Assembly (NCBI RefSeq): GCF_010723305.1
Contig: NZ_BLKW01000004.1
Span: forward strand, 1,302,001-1,366,000
Direction: 5' to 3'
DNA length: 64,000 bases
DNA from: Mycobacterium botniense
Lineage (GTDB): Bacteria > Actinomycetota > Actinomycetes > Mycobacteriales > Mycobacteriaceae
In this document: positions 35,095 through 43,524 of the stretch, piece after piece
Layout: each line of letters begins with the position of its first letter
Numbering within the stretch: the first letter of the stretch is position 1
Made by a program: the position numbers and the translations under genes
Notes under the pieces: generated by a model
Database searches by the model: none
Seen by the model: only the letters and a program-made list of their open reading frames with translations
What the model was told of the DNA's origin: nothing

Positions 35095-35928
35095 ATGGCG
35101 AAATCGATCTTCATCACCGGCGCCGGGAGCGGCATAGGCCGTGAGGGGGTCAAGCTCTTCCACGCCAACGGCTGGCGAATCGGGGCTATCGACCGCAACG
35201 ACGCCGGCCTGGCGCTGCTTGCCGACCAGCTCGACGCCGCGCGGCTGTGGACCCGCAGGGTCGATGTGACAGACCGGATGGCCCTGCATTCGGCGGTGGC
35301 TGACTTTTGCGCCGGCAACCCGGGCGGCGGGCTGGACATGATGTGGAACAACGCCGGTATCGGCGAATCCGGGTGGTTTGAAGACATACCGTATGAGGCC
35401 GCGATGCGTGTCGTGGACATCAATTTCAAGGCGGTGCTCACGGGGGCCTATGCGGCACTGCCCTATCTCAAGAAGGCACCGGGCAGTTTGATGTTCTCGA
35501 CGTCGTCATCTGCCGGCACATACGGAATTCCGCGTCTGGCGGTCTATGCGGCGACCAAACATGCGGTCAAGGGGCTCACTGAAGCACTGAGTGTGGAGTG
35601 GCAACGCCACGGTGTGCGGGTTGCCGATGTGCTTCCCGGCCTGATCGACACCGCGATACTCACTTCAACATCCGACCACTCCGACGGCGCCGGTGCGACA
35701 CGGTCCGCTGAGGAGATTCGCGCCGCCGCACCCACAAGGGGCATGTTCCGGCTGATGCCCGCCGTCAGCGTGGCCCGGGTGGCCTGGCGCGCCTATCATC
35801 ACCCCAGCCGATTGCACTGGTATGTGCCGAAAAGCATTCGCTGGATCGACCGTTTGAAAAGCGTTAGCCCCGAGTTCGTGCGCGGCCGTATCGCTAAAGC
35901 GCTGCCCACCCTGATACCGCAGCGGTAG
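35095..35928 (+). CDS. short-chain dehydrogenase/reductase (Rv1882c-like)
   Basis: 277 residues, the length I recall for Rv1882c. IFITGAGSGIGREGVKLFHA is the cofactor loop, MWNNAGIGESG the NAG motif, STSSSAGTYG the catalytic serine region, and VYAATKHAVKGLTEALSVEW the tyrosine-lysine pair. The extended C-terminus (VAWRAYHHPSRLHWYVPKSI) is typical of this family. Substrate unknown. Immediately downstream of the SRPBCC gene and upstream of cyp140, as in M. tuberculosis. Confidence 0.9.
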   Translation: MAKSIFITGAGSGIGREGVKLFHANGWRIGAIDRNDAGLALLADQLDAARLWTRRVDVTDRMALHSAVADFCAGNPGGGLDMMWNNAGIGESGWFEDIPYEAAMRVVDINFKAVLTGAYAALPYLKKAPGSLMFSTSSSAGTYGIPRLAVYAATKHAVKGLTEALSVEWQRHGVRVADVLPGLIDTAILTSTSDHSDGAGATRSAEEIRAAAPTRGMFRLMPAVSVARVAWRAYHHPSRLHWYVPKSIRWIDRLKSVSPEFVRGRIAKALPTLIPQR

Positions 35929-36059
35929 CGACACCAGCTGACAAACTCCGGGAGCGGGAATACCAGAGCATCCGCGAGCAGCTCTCACGGCCGGCGCGGT
36001 CGGCCCGGTTCAGTAGCATGAGCCGCGGAGGCGGGATCTCACGATGTATGGAGGCGCTG

Positions 36060-37376
36060 GTGAGAGAACGGCTGCACTGGCTGGTCCTGCACGGGTTCGT
36101 CCGCGGTGTGGCGGCGATCGGCATTCGGCGCGGCGACCCACAGGCCCGCTTGATTGTCGACCCCGCCGTCAAAGCCGACCCGGTACCGTTCTATGAGGAG
36201 CTGCGCTCGCGCGGGCCTTTGGTGCGAGGTCGTATCAGCTACCTGACCGTCGACCACGCGGTCGCTTCCGAGGTGCTGCGGTCAGAGGCGTTCCGGGTGA
36301 TTTCGCTGGGTTCGAACTTGCCGGCACCCCTGCGCTGGCTGGAGCGCCGCAGCCGCGATAAGCTGCTGCATCCGCTGCGCCCGCCGTCGTTATTGTCCGT
36401 CGAGCCGCCTGACCACACCCGATACCGCAAGACGGTCTCGTCGGTGTTCACCCCCAGGGCGGTCGCCAAGCTCCGCGATCGGGTGGAAGAAACCGCGGCC
36501 ATCTTGCTGGATGAGCTCACCGACGGGCCGGGGGTGGTCGACATCGTGGCCCGGTATTGCTCCCAGCTTCCGGTTGCGATCATCAGCGACATCCTGGGGG
36601 TACCCGGGCCGGATCGGCGGCGCATCCTCGAGTTCGGTGAATTGGCCGCGCCGAGCCTCGACATCGGGCTGCCCTGGCCGCAATACCGGCGTGTGCAGCG
36701 CGGAATCGCCGGGTTCAATTCCTGGCTGGCCGGGCACTTACGGCAATTGCGGCGTGCCCCCGGCGATGACTTGATGAGTCAGCTGATTCAAGCCGCTGAA
36801 AGCGGTTCCGCAGAAACCTATCTCACTGAAACCGAACTGCAGGGAATCGCCGGGTTGGTGCTTGCCGCGGGCTTCGAGACCACAGTGAACCTGCTGGGCA
36901 ACGGGATCCGCATGCTGCTCGACGCCCCCGAACACCTGCGGAAGCTCAGTGAACGTCCGCAGCTCTGGCCGAATGCGGTCGAGGAGATTCTGCGGCTCGA
37001 GTCACCGGTTCAGCTCACCGCCCGGGTGGCGCGCACCGACACGGCGGTAGCCGGCAGGGTGATCAGGGCCGGCGAAATGGTGGTTGTGTACCTGGCAGCC
37101 GCCAATCGTGACCCAGCGGTGTTCCCCGATCCGCACCGTTTCGATATCGAACGCGCCAACGCCGGCAGGCACTTGGCTTTCTCGGGCGGCCAGCATTTCT
37201 GCCTGGGTGCGGCCCTGGCCCGTGCCGAGGGCGAAGTGGGGCTGAGGGCGTTCTTCGACCGCTTCCCCGAGGTGCGCGCCGCGGGCGCCGGCAGCCGGCG
37301 GGACACCCGGGTGCTGCGGGGTTGGTCGACGCTCCCGGTGGCGCTGGGTCCGGCGCGGTCAATGGTTGCCCGCTAG
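36060..37376 (+). CDS. cyp140: cytochrome P450 CYP140
   Basis: 438 residues from GTG at 36060, which has GGAGG just upstream and gives the same length I recall for M. tuberculosis CYP140A1 (Rv1880c). GLVLAAGFETTVNLLGNGIR is the I-helix, EEILRLESPVQLTARVA carries ExxR, and FSGGQHFCLGAALARAEGEV is the haem loop. AAPSLDIGLPWPQYRRVQRG is family-specific. The physiological substrate of CYP140 is not established. Upstream in-frame codons to 36018 are probably untranslated. Confidence 0.92.
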   Translation: MRERLHWLVLHGFVRGVAAIGIRRGDPQARLIVDPAVKADPVPFYEELRSRGPLVRGRISYLTVDHAVASEVLRSEAFRVISLGSNLPAPLRWLERRSRDKLLHPLRPPSLLSVEPPDHTRYRKTVSSVFTPRAVAKLRDRVEETAAILLDELTDGPGVVDIVARYCSQLPVAIISDILGVPGPDRRRILEFGELAAPSLDIGLPWPQYRRVQRGIAGFNSWLAGHLRQLRRAPGDDLMSQLIQAAESGSAETYLTETELQGIAGLVLAAGFETTVNLLGNGIRMLLDAPEHLRKLSERPQLWPNAVEEILRLESPVQLTARVARTDTAVAGRVIRAGEMVVVYLAAANRDPAVFPDPHRFDIERANAGRHLAFSGGQHFCLGAALARAEGEVGLRAFFDRFPEVRAAGAGSRRDTRVLRGWSTLPVALGPARSMVAR

Positions 37377-37441
37377 CCAGCTCATTCACCCCGACGATCA
37401 CGTGTTTGACACCTGTCTTGCAACCGACTTGTATTGACGCC

Positions 37442-39268
37442 GTGACGTATGACGCCATCATCCGCAATGGCCGTTGGTTCGACGGGACGGGTGCGCCCTC
37501 GGCGATCCGTGACATCGGTATCCGCGACGGTCGTGTTGTGGCGATAAGCCCGCACCGTTTGGGCGAGTCGGGCTGCCCGCAGGTGATCGACGCTAGCGGC
37601 AAGTGGGTGATGCCCGGATTCCTCGACATCCACACGCACTACGACATCGAAGTGCTTGACGGGCCCGCGCTGCCCGAATCGCTGCGCCACGGCGTGACGA
37701 CGGTACTACTGGGATCGTGTTCGCTGTCGACTATTTATGTCGACCCGGTTCAGGCCGGCGACCTGTTCGGCCGAGTTGAGGCAATCCCGCGCGACCACGT
37801 GATCGCTGCGCTGGCCAAACACAAGACGTGGCGCAGCTGTGAAGAATACATCGCCGCACTGGAAGCGCGGCCATTGGGCCCGAATGTGGCAGCATTCATT
37901 GGCCACTCCGATATACGGGCCGCCACAATGGGTCTGGACCGTGCCACGAGGAATTCATTGCAGCCGACAGCGTGCGAGCAGGTGCGCATGGAACAGATGC
38001 TGACCGAAGCACTGGACGCCGGCTTTGTTGGGATGTCCTCGCAACAACTTCTTTTCGACAAACTTGATGGAGTGACTTGCCGCTCCCGCACTTTGCCGTC
38101 GACTTATGCAAAACGTCGAGAACTGCGGCGGCTCAAGGCGCTTCTGCGTAGAAACGGCCGGGTCTTGCAATCCGGTCCTGACATTGCCAATCCGTTTGAT
38201 GTTGTGTCTCAACTGGTTCAGTCGCTGGGGGTGTTCCGCAAGCCGCTGAAGACCAGCTTGCTCTCCGCGGCGGACGTCAAAGCCAACCCACTCGTCATCC
38301 ACGCCTTGGGACCTGCCGCGAGATTCGTGACCTGGCTGGGCGGGGACTTTCGGTGGCAGCACCTTCCGGTTCCCTTCACCGTGTACGCCGACGGCATAGA
38401 CCTCGTGGTGTTCGAAGAATTCGGTGCGGGTGCGGAAGCTTTGCATCTCCGCAGCGAGGTGGAACGAAACGCGTTGATGCGCGACGAAGCCTACCGGCGG
38501 CGCTTCCGCAAGGATTACGACAGCAGATTCGGGGTTCGGGTGTGGCATCGTGACTTCTTCGACGCCGAAATCGTCGCATGTCCGGATGCATCGGTGCTTG
38601 GAAAGTCATTCGGCCAAGTTGGCCTCGACCGCGGCGGCCTGCATCCTGTGGATGCCTTCCTTGATCTAGTCGTCGAACATGGAAGAGCGCTGCGGTGGCG
38701 GACCACGATTTCCAATCACCGGCCCGGGGTACTTAAGAAGCTGGCCCGCGACTCCGGAGTGCAGCTAGGTTTCTCCGATGCTGGTGCCCATCTGCGCAAT
38801 ATGGCGTTCTACAACTTCGGACTCCGGCTGTTGCGGCACGTTCACGACGCGGAAAAGTCCGGTCGGCCGTTCATGACGATCGAGCATGCCGTGCATCGGC
38901 TCACCGGCGAATTGGCTGACTGGTATCGCCTTGATGCCGGTCATCTTCGGCTGGGCGATCGGGCCGACTTCGTCGTGGTTGATCCCGAGCATCTTGACTC
39001 GTCGCTGGATGACTACGCCGAAGCGGCAGTTGAGCAGTACGACAGCCTGGCCCGGATGGTGAACCGCAGCGATGGCGCGGTGAACGCGGTTTTCGTCAAT
39101 GGGCGCGCGGTCTTCGTCGAAGGCGCACCAACCGGCCTGCTCGGCACCCAGCGCACCGGCAGTTTCTTGCGCGCGAAAACTGCTGCACTACCTAATCGGA
39201 GACCGCCGGCGGCAGGCGGTACAGATGTGTCGCATTCCGGTGTGCGATCATGTCGACCACTCGGATAG
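37442..39268 (+). CDS. N-acyl-D-amino-acid deacylase-like amidohydrolase
   Basis: 608 residues from GTG at 37442 (TYDAIIRNGRWFDGTGAPSA). FLDIHTHYDIEVL supplies the first metal-binding HxH. FIGHSDIRAATMGLD, WRTTISNHRPGVLKKLARDS and LGFSDAGAHLRNMAFYNFGL (the catalytic aspartate) follow the order of D-aminoacylases. RLGDRADFVVVDPEHLD is the C-terminal small-domain signature. Substrates in this family are N-acylated D-amino acids or dipeptide-like amides. Its 3' end runs 77 bp into the opposing amidohydrolase gene. Confidence 0.85.
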   Translation: MTYDAIIRNGRWFDGTGAPSAIRDIGIRDGRVVAISPHRLGESGCPQVIDASGKWVMPGFLDIHTHYDIEVLDGPALPESLRHGVTTVLLGSCSLSTIYVDPVQAGDLFGRVEAIPRDHVIAALAKHKTWRSCEEYIAALEARPLGPNVAAFIGHSDIRAATMGLDRATRNSLQPTACEQVRMEQMLTEALDAGFVGMSSQQLLFDKLDGVTCRSRTLPSTYAKRRELRRLKALLRRNGRVLQSGPDIANPFDVVSQLVQSLGVFRKPLKTSLLSAADVKANPLVIHALGPAARFVTWLGGDFRWQHLPVPFTVYADGIDLVVFEEFGAGAEALHLRSEVERNALMRDEAYRRRFRKDYDSRFGVRVWHRDFFDAEIVACPDASVLGKSFGQVGLDRGGLHPVDAFLDLVVEHGRALRWRTTISNHRPGVLKKLARDSGVQLGFSDAGAHLRNMAFYNFGLRLLRHVHDAEKSGRPFMTIEHAVHRLTGELADWYRLDAGHLRLGDRADFVVVDPEHLDSSLDDYAEAAVEQYDSLARMVNRSDGAVNAVFVNGRAVFVEGAPTGLLGTQRTGSFLRAKTAALPNRRPPAAGGTDVSHSGVRSCRPLG

Positions 39269-40322
39269 CGTCGGCCTCACTCCAGTCACCGTCGTCGACA
39301 AAACGTTGCAGCACTCGCTGGATGCCGTTGCGCCACAAGATCGCACCGAGAAAATGCAGCTCTGCTGGCCCGAACCCGTCCGACGAATACACAATTTTGT
39401 GGAATGGCGCCATCTCGAGTAGCCGGGCGATAAACGCCGGTGCGCGAGCCCCGAGGAAAGTGATACTCAGTCCCCCGTCCACATACACGTTGTTGAAGGC
39501 TTGCGCCAGATAGCCCGCTTCGCGTTCATAGGGATAGCAGTGCAGCAATACGATGGGGGTGTCGCCGGACTGGCGCAGAAAGTCGAGCAAATGTAATGGG
39601 TTCGCTTTGTGCAGGTCGCAGTCCCGGTCGCCGAAACCGACATGGAATTGCAAGGGTTTGCCCAGCCGCAGGGCCTGGTGCAAACCGAAACGCAGCAGCA
39701 CCCGGTCACGCAGTCGCACCCCACCGGCCGCACGCCACCGGTCGGCAGCGGCCGAGACTTGCGCCGGCGACGGCTCGCTGAGCACACCCTCGAATCCGCC
39801 CCGGTAGGCCAGGATCGATTTGGTCCCCGCAGCGCTGGCTGCGCGTCGGTGCAGGATCTCCTGGAACGCTGAAGCATAATCGCCTGCGGCGTGCGCGGCC
39901 TGCTCGGCTACCTGCTCAAGGCGGATCAGCTCGTGTGCCCGGCCCCCGGAGAGCTCAGCCAGCGTGGTGACATCGGCGACACCATCGCCGATGCCGGTGT
40001 CCACCAGCCAGTCGCTCACCCCGGCGGCGGATAGAAAAATCCTGGCCAGCTCCGTCTCGGTGAACTGGCTGCGCCGTTCCCAATACTGCTGCGGGTCAGC
40101 ATGTCTCGGCAAACCGAGTATCGGCGCGCAATGAGCGCGCACCGCGAAGCCCAGCTGAGAGTCAAAGCCTGAGTCAGCAAGCGGCTCGGTGTTGGCCTCG
40201 TTGAGGGCGTTTTCGAACCTCCGCCGGTCCCCCCCAGTCAACCAGCACCCGTGGACATGCTGATCGATCAACGGCACGGCGGCGATGTGGTGCTCCAGCG
40301 CCGAACTGGCCAGCGTCGCCAC
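39192..40322 (-). CDS. amidohydrolase 2 family protein (Rv1879-like)
   Basis: 376 residues starting 2 bp after the glnA3 stop. PLIDQHVHGCWL is the metal-binding HxH. PLQFHVGFGDRDCDLHKANP, IVLLHCYPYEREAGYLAQAF and IVYSSDGFGPAELHFLGAIL supply the later histidines and the catalytic aspartate. It corresponds to Rv1879. Related amidohydrolases fused or adjacent to glutamine-synthetase-like enzymes hydrolyse gamma-glutamylated compounds, so the pair may add and remove glutamate on an amine. Overlaps the convergent deacylase gene at its 3' end. Confidence 0.88.
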   Translation of the reverse strand: MATLASSALEHHIAAVPLIDQHVHGCWLTGGDRRRFENALNEANTEPLADSGFDSQLGFAVRAHCAPILGLPRHADPQQYWERRSQFTETELARIFLSAAGVSDWLVDTGIGDGVADVTTLAELSGGRAHELIRLEQVAEQAAHAAGDYASAFQEILHRRAASAAGTKSILAYRGGFEGVLSEPSPAQVSAAADRWRAAGGVRLRDRVLLRFGLHQALRLGKPLQFHVGFGDRDCDLHKANPLHLLDFLRQSGDTPIVLLHCYPYEREAGYLAQAFNNVYVDGGLSITFLGARAPAFIARLLEMAPFHKIVYSSDGFGPAELHFLGAILWRNGIQRVLQRFVDDGDWSEADAIRVVDMIAHRNATHLYRLPPAVSD

Positions 40323-40324
40323 TC

Positions 40325-41677
40325 TTACACACTCCAGGCCATGCGGAACTTGTCGGCCAGTTGTTCCGGGCGCAGGTTCGCGTATCGTTCCTGTTCCAGG
40401 CGGCGGACCGCGACCACCACATCGACGGCGGGATCACCCAGAATAGCTCGAAGCCGCTTCGAACTATCCAGTGCGGCAATGGCTTTGCTTTGGCTAGCGG
40501 AGAGCGCCGCAATTCCGGCGCGTTGGCGCTCGTGGTCGGGCAATGTTGCCGGGTCCACCGTGATTTCCGGCGGAAGCACCGCCTTATGTTTGATTCCCTC
40601 GAGGGCCAGGCCGAGAATCGCCGCGGATGCGAAGTAGGGATTAGCCGACGGATCCACCACTTTCACCTCGACATTGCTGCCGTTCGGCTTACCTCGAGCG
40701 TTGCAGACGAACCTCAGTGCGGCTTCCCGGTTTTCAGTTCCCCAGCAGATATACGCCCCGGCCCAGTTACCGGGCTTCATCCGCAACCCCGACACGATCG
40801 AACCGCACAGGATACCCTGAGCCTCCGGCAAACCCTCCAGTAATCCGGCCAGCGCACTTTCGCCGGCCGCCGTCATACCTCGGGCCCCTGTTCCGCCAGA
40901 GAACAGCGGCCCTTCGGCTGTCGCCAGCGAAAAGTGCTGATGCGCACCGGATCCCACACTATCGGCAAAAGGCATCGGCGACAGGCTCACACGCAGCCCA
41001 TAGCGGCGGGCGACGCGGCCGATGATCGTCCGCGCCAGCACCAGTTGGTCAGCGGCGGCCACTGGGGGCTGGGGTGTTAGTGAGATCTCGAACTGGTTGG
41101 GCGCGTATTCAGGGTGGAACTGCTCGATACCGACACCGGATGCGGTCGCCGAGGCGGTCACGTCGCGGACGAACGCTTCATGTTCGAGTACACCGGCCAG
41201 TCCGTACTGCGCCCAGAGGGTTGACGGAAGCCGACTGCCGTCCGGATTGACCAGCAGGAACTCGATTTCATGACCGATCAACGCACGGATGCCGGCCTCA
41301 GCCAGCGCCGTCTCGACGCGAGCCAGTGTTCCGCGGCTGCACGCCGCAAGCGGCGTGCCATCTTGTTCGAAGAACGCGCCGGGAGCCCAGGCCAACCCGT
41401 CGCCGATGATGCGCAACGCCGACAGATCCACCCGGATACGGTGGTCGCCGACCACTCCGACGGTATCGCTCAACGCGATTCCGGTCTGGTCGATGGCAAA
41501 GCCGTGCCAGACTGGGCTGGCGCCCACCCCGGGGTCTGCGAACGTGTTGGTGCGCCGTATCGGCACCGTCTTGGCGTGCATCAGCCCGGCGGGGTTCACC
41601 ACCGTAGCGATAACGGCGTCCACTCCCTCGGCTTCCAGCTGAGCAATCGCCGCGGCGGCAAGCGGTGTGGCGGTCAT
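40325..41677 (-). CDS. glnA3: glutamine synthetase-like protein GlnA3
   Basis: 450 residues from ATG at 41677, the length I recall for Rv1878. IGHEIEFLLVNPD, EQFHPEYAPNQFEISL, GSGAHQHFSLATAEGPLFSG (ATP/ammonia site) and SGLRMKPGNWAGAYICWGTE show the intact GS-III-type catalytic core. GlnA3 enzymes in actinobacteria do not make bulk glutamine; they are linked to gamma-glutamylation of polyamines or other amines. It is coupled to the downstream amidohydrolase. Confidence 0.93.
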   Translation of the reverse strand: MTATPLAAAAIAQLEAEGVDAVIATVVNPAGLMHAKTVPIRRTNTFADPGVGASPVWHGFAIDQTGIALSDTVGVVGDHRIRVDLSALRIIGDGLAWAPGAFFEQDGTPLAACSRGTLARVETALAEAGIRALIGHEIEFLLVNPDGSRLPSTLWAQYGLAGVLEHEAFVRDVTASATASGVGIEQFHPEYAPNQFEISLTPQPPVAAADQLVLARTIIGRVARRYGLRVSLSPMPFADSVGSGAHQHFSLATAEGPLFSGGTGARGMTAAGESALAGLLEGLPEAQGILCGSIVSGLRMKPGNWAGAYICWGTENREAALRFVCNARGKPNGSNVEVKVVDPSANPYFASAAILGLALEGIKHKAVLPPEITVDPATLPDHERQRAGIAALSASQSKAIAALDSSKRLRAILGDPAVDVVVAVRRLEQERYANLRPEQLADKFRMAWSV

Positions 41678-41727
41678 GGCAGCCATTGTGCAGTGCGGAT
41701 ACGGCCCCGGCGTGGAGTCCTCGTCGG

Positions 41728-42234
41728 CTATCCGCTGTGGTGGGCCGGGCTAGGCAAGGTGAGCATGCAGGCCTGCCCGATATCGAGGGTGCGCAGCACC
41801 CGGCCCATTCCCAGCCAGAGCGCACACGACAACGCCAGGTCGGCCAGCAACTCCTCGCTAAACTGCTCGCGGCAGCGGCGCCAGAAGTTTTCGTCATCAC
41901 GCAAGACCGTGTGCTCCGTCGCGAACCGGTGCGCGAACTCCGCTGCCAGGCGCTCCTGGTCGGTGTACCCCGGCCAGGTGCGCCACTCGATCGCGTGGTT
42001 GTAGAACTCATCATCGACACCGGCGGCGGGCCCGTCGCCGACGCGGGTGTTGACACATACAGCGCACTCGTTGTGATACGCGATCACCATGCGTGCCAAT
42101 TCGCGGGCGCGCAGCGGCAAGCGGTTGCGGTTGTAGACCGCATCGCTGAACCCGGCGATCGCGGCCCCGAGTTCAGGGGATTTCGACAGCCAACCCGCGA
42201 GGTCATCGTCGGCAAAAGGCCCGATCCTGCTCAT
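41728..42234 (-). CDS. carboxymuconolactone decarboxylase/AhpD-like protein
   Basis: 168 residues. RARELARMVIAYHNECAVCV carries the CxxC motif in the helix context of the CMD/AhpD fold (ECAVCVNTR). EFAHRFATEHTVLRDDENFW and LADLALSCALWLGMGRVLRT complete the all-helical domain. The CxxC suggests a thiol-disulfide or peroxidase-adapter role rather than decarboxylation. Upstream of glnA3 on the same strand with a 50-bp gap. Confidence 0.82.
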   Translation of the reverse strand: MSRIGPFADDDLAGWLSKSPELGAAIAGFSDAVYNRNRLPLRARELARMVIAYHNECAVCVNTRVGDGPAAGVDDEFYNHAIEWRTWPGYTDQERLAAEFAHRFATEHTVLRDDENFWRRCREQFSEELLADLALSCALWLGMGRVLRTLDIGQACMLTLPSPAHHSG

Positions 42235-42555
42235 GGCGCGATGCTACTCCGGTGCAATCGCACAGCCGAATAGATCGGCCCACCACGGCGCGACACCACC
42301 CGCACGGTATTGTCTCCGCCCGCGTGCCCGGCTGCTCAGCTCATCGCAGCCCGGTTGGATCTTGCGTCGGCCGTAATCACCTTGATGCGCACCATCCTTC
42401 GTTAGCCTCCCCCGGTCGCCGTCGCACACCCCGTCACCGGGTACGGGCCAACCGGCCGACTGGCGGGCCGTGCATCGCGGTGCTGAACGAACTGTCGTGC
42501 CACAGGCAGCCGGGAACTTGCGACCGAGCATCCCGGCTCAGCCCCGCACGATCTC
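42235..42555. other. intergenic stretch without a recognisable gene
   Basis: About 320 bp between bfrA and the AhpD-like gene. Frames on both strands lack recognisable motifs. I see no RNA gene fold. Confidence 0.4.
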
Positions 42556-43038
42556 TCAGTTCGTCGGGGGCCGGGCCACGCACTGGGCGGAGTAGAGTTC
42601 CTCGCCGAGCTTGTCCATCAGTTCCAGCTGCGTTTGCAGATAGTCGATGTGGGTTTCCTCGTCTGCCACGATCTTCTCGAAAAGGTTTGCGGTCGTGGTG
42701 TCTTGCTTTTCGCGGCACATGATGATCCCGGGTTTCAGGCGGTTCAGCACGTCGTACTCAATCGCCAGGTCGCTTTCGAATTGCTCCCGTAGCGTCTGGC
42801 CGACGCGCAACGACCCGATCCGCTGATAGTTCGGCAGGCCGTCGAGTAACAAGATCCGGTCGGTGACCATTTCGGCGTGCCGCATTTCATCGAACGCCTC
42901 GGCGCGAGTCCGGGACGCCAATTCGGTGAAGCCCCAGTTTTGCTGCATCTTGGAGTGCAGAAAGTACTGGTTAATGGCGGTGAGTTCGCTGGTCAGTTGC
43001 TCGTTGAGCAGGCGTAAGACGTCCGGATCACCGTGCAT
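42556..43038 (-). CDS. bfrA: bacterioferritin BfrA
   Basis: 160 residues. MHGDPDVLRLLNEQLTSELT, FDEMRHAEMVTDRILLLDG (the methionine near residue 52 is the haem ligand) and VADEETHIDYLQTQLELMDK provide the haem site and the di-iron ferroxidase glutamates and histidines. Twenty-four subunits store iron as ferric mineral. Divergent from bfd, with two IdeR-type iron boxes between them, so expression should follow iron. Confidence 0.97.
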   Translation of the reverse strand: MHGDPDVLRLLNEQLTSELTAINQYFLHSKMQQNWGFTELASRTRAEAFDEMRHAEMVTDRILLLDGLPNYQRIGSLRVGQTLREQFESDLAIEYDVLNRLKPGIIMCREKQDTTTANLFEKIVADEETHIDYLQTQLELMDKLGEELYSAQCVARPPTN

Positions 43039-43178
43039 GGTCGCTCCTTCGGCTCAAAAGCTGTGGACTGCCGGGCAGGCTGCCGTGGCCCTGCCCGGCG
43101 ATGCCGCGTTCAATCTACCGGCGCGCATGGCGCATTGCGCGACAGGCCCGCCGGAGCCAAGCGCGCACCAGTTTTGGC

Positions 43179-43222
43179 TTAGGTTAGACTGCACTCATCC
43201 AAGTTAGGTTAGACTGCGCTAA
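43179..43222. promoter_or_regulatory. two tandem IdeR-type iron boxes
   Basis: TTAGGTTAGACTGCACTCA (43179-43197) and TTAGGTTAGACTGCGCTAA (43204-43222) repeat with a 25-bp period. The second matches the IdeR consensus at about 15 of 19 positions. They lie between bfrA and bfd. IdeR can activate or repress depending on box placement; bfrA is an IdeR-activated gene in M. tuberculosis. Confidence 0.75.
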
Positions 43223-43270
43223 ACTAGCTGTGGTGTGATGTGGTGGCACCGTCTCCGACCAGGAGGTGTG

Positions 43271-43312
43271 ATGGCCGAGATCGGGACAGCGGCATGTGTG
43301 AGGCTGTGCTGA
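43271..43312 (+). CDS. 13-residue leader peptide overlapping the bfd start
   Basis: ATG at 43271 follows an AGGAGG (43260-43266 region) and encodes MAEIGTAACVRLC before a TGA. The TGA shares bases with the bfd ATG (TGATG at 43310-43314). The bfd start itself has no good ribosome-binding site, so bfd translation probably depends on termination of this leader. The peptide carries two cysteines. Direct reading of the sequence; its translation is inference. Confidence 0.4.
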   Translation: MAEIGTAACVRLC

Positions 43313-43497
43313 TGTACGTCTGCCTGTGCGTCGGAGCTACCACCCAGACGGTGTCGGCGGCCGTCCAGCGCGGCGCGTCGACGTCCAAGCAGATTGCCGC
43401 TGCCTGCGGGGCCGGCGCCGATTGCGGGCGTTGCCGGCGCACGCTGCGGGCAATCATTGCCGCGGCCTCCCCACTCGAACCCAGCCGGTCAGCCTAG
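43312..43497 (+). CDS. bfd: bacterioferritin-associated ferredoxin (BFD-like [2Fe-2S])
   Basis: 61 residues. MYVCLCVGATTQTVSAAVQR and ACGAGADCGRCRRTLRAII give the C-x-C...C-x2-C pattern and helices of BFD-like [2Fe-2S] domains. Bfd docks on bacterioferritin and reduces its core to release iron. It pairs with the divergent bfrA across the shared IdeR boxes. An in-frame ATG at 43294 is an alternative start. Confidence 0.85.
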   Translation: MYVCLCVGATTQTVSAAVQRGASTSKQIAAACGAGADCGRCRRTLRAIIAAASPLEPSRSA

Positions 43498-43524
43498 GCC
43501 GCGGTCTCAGGTGGCCGGCGAGCG

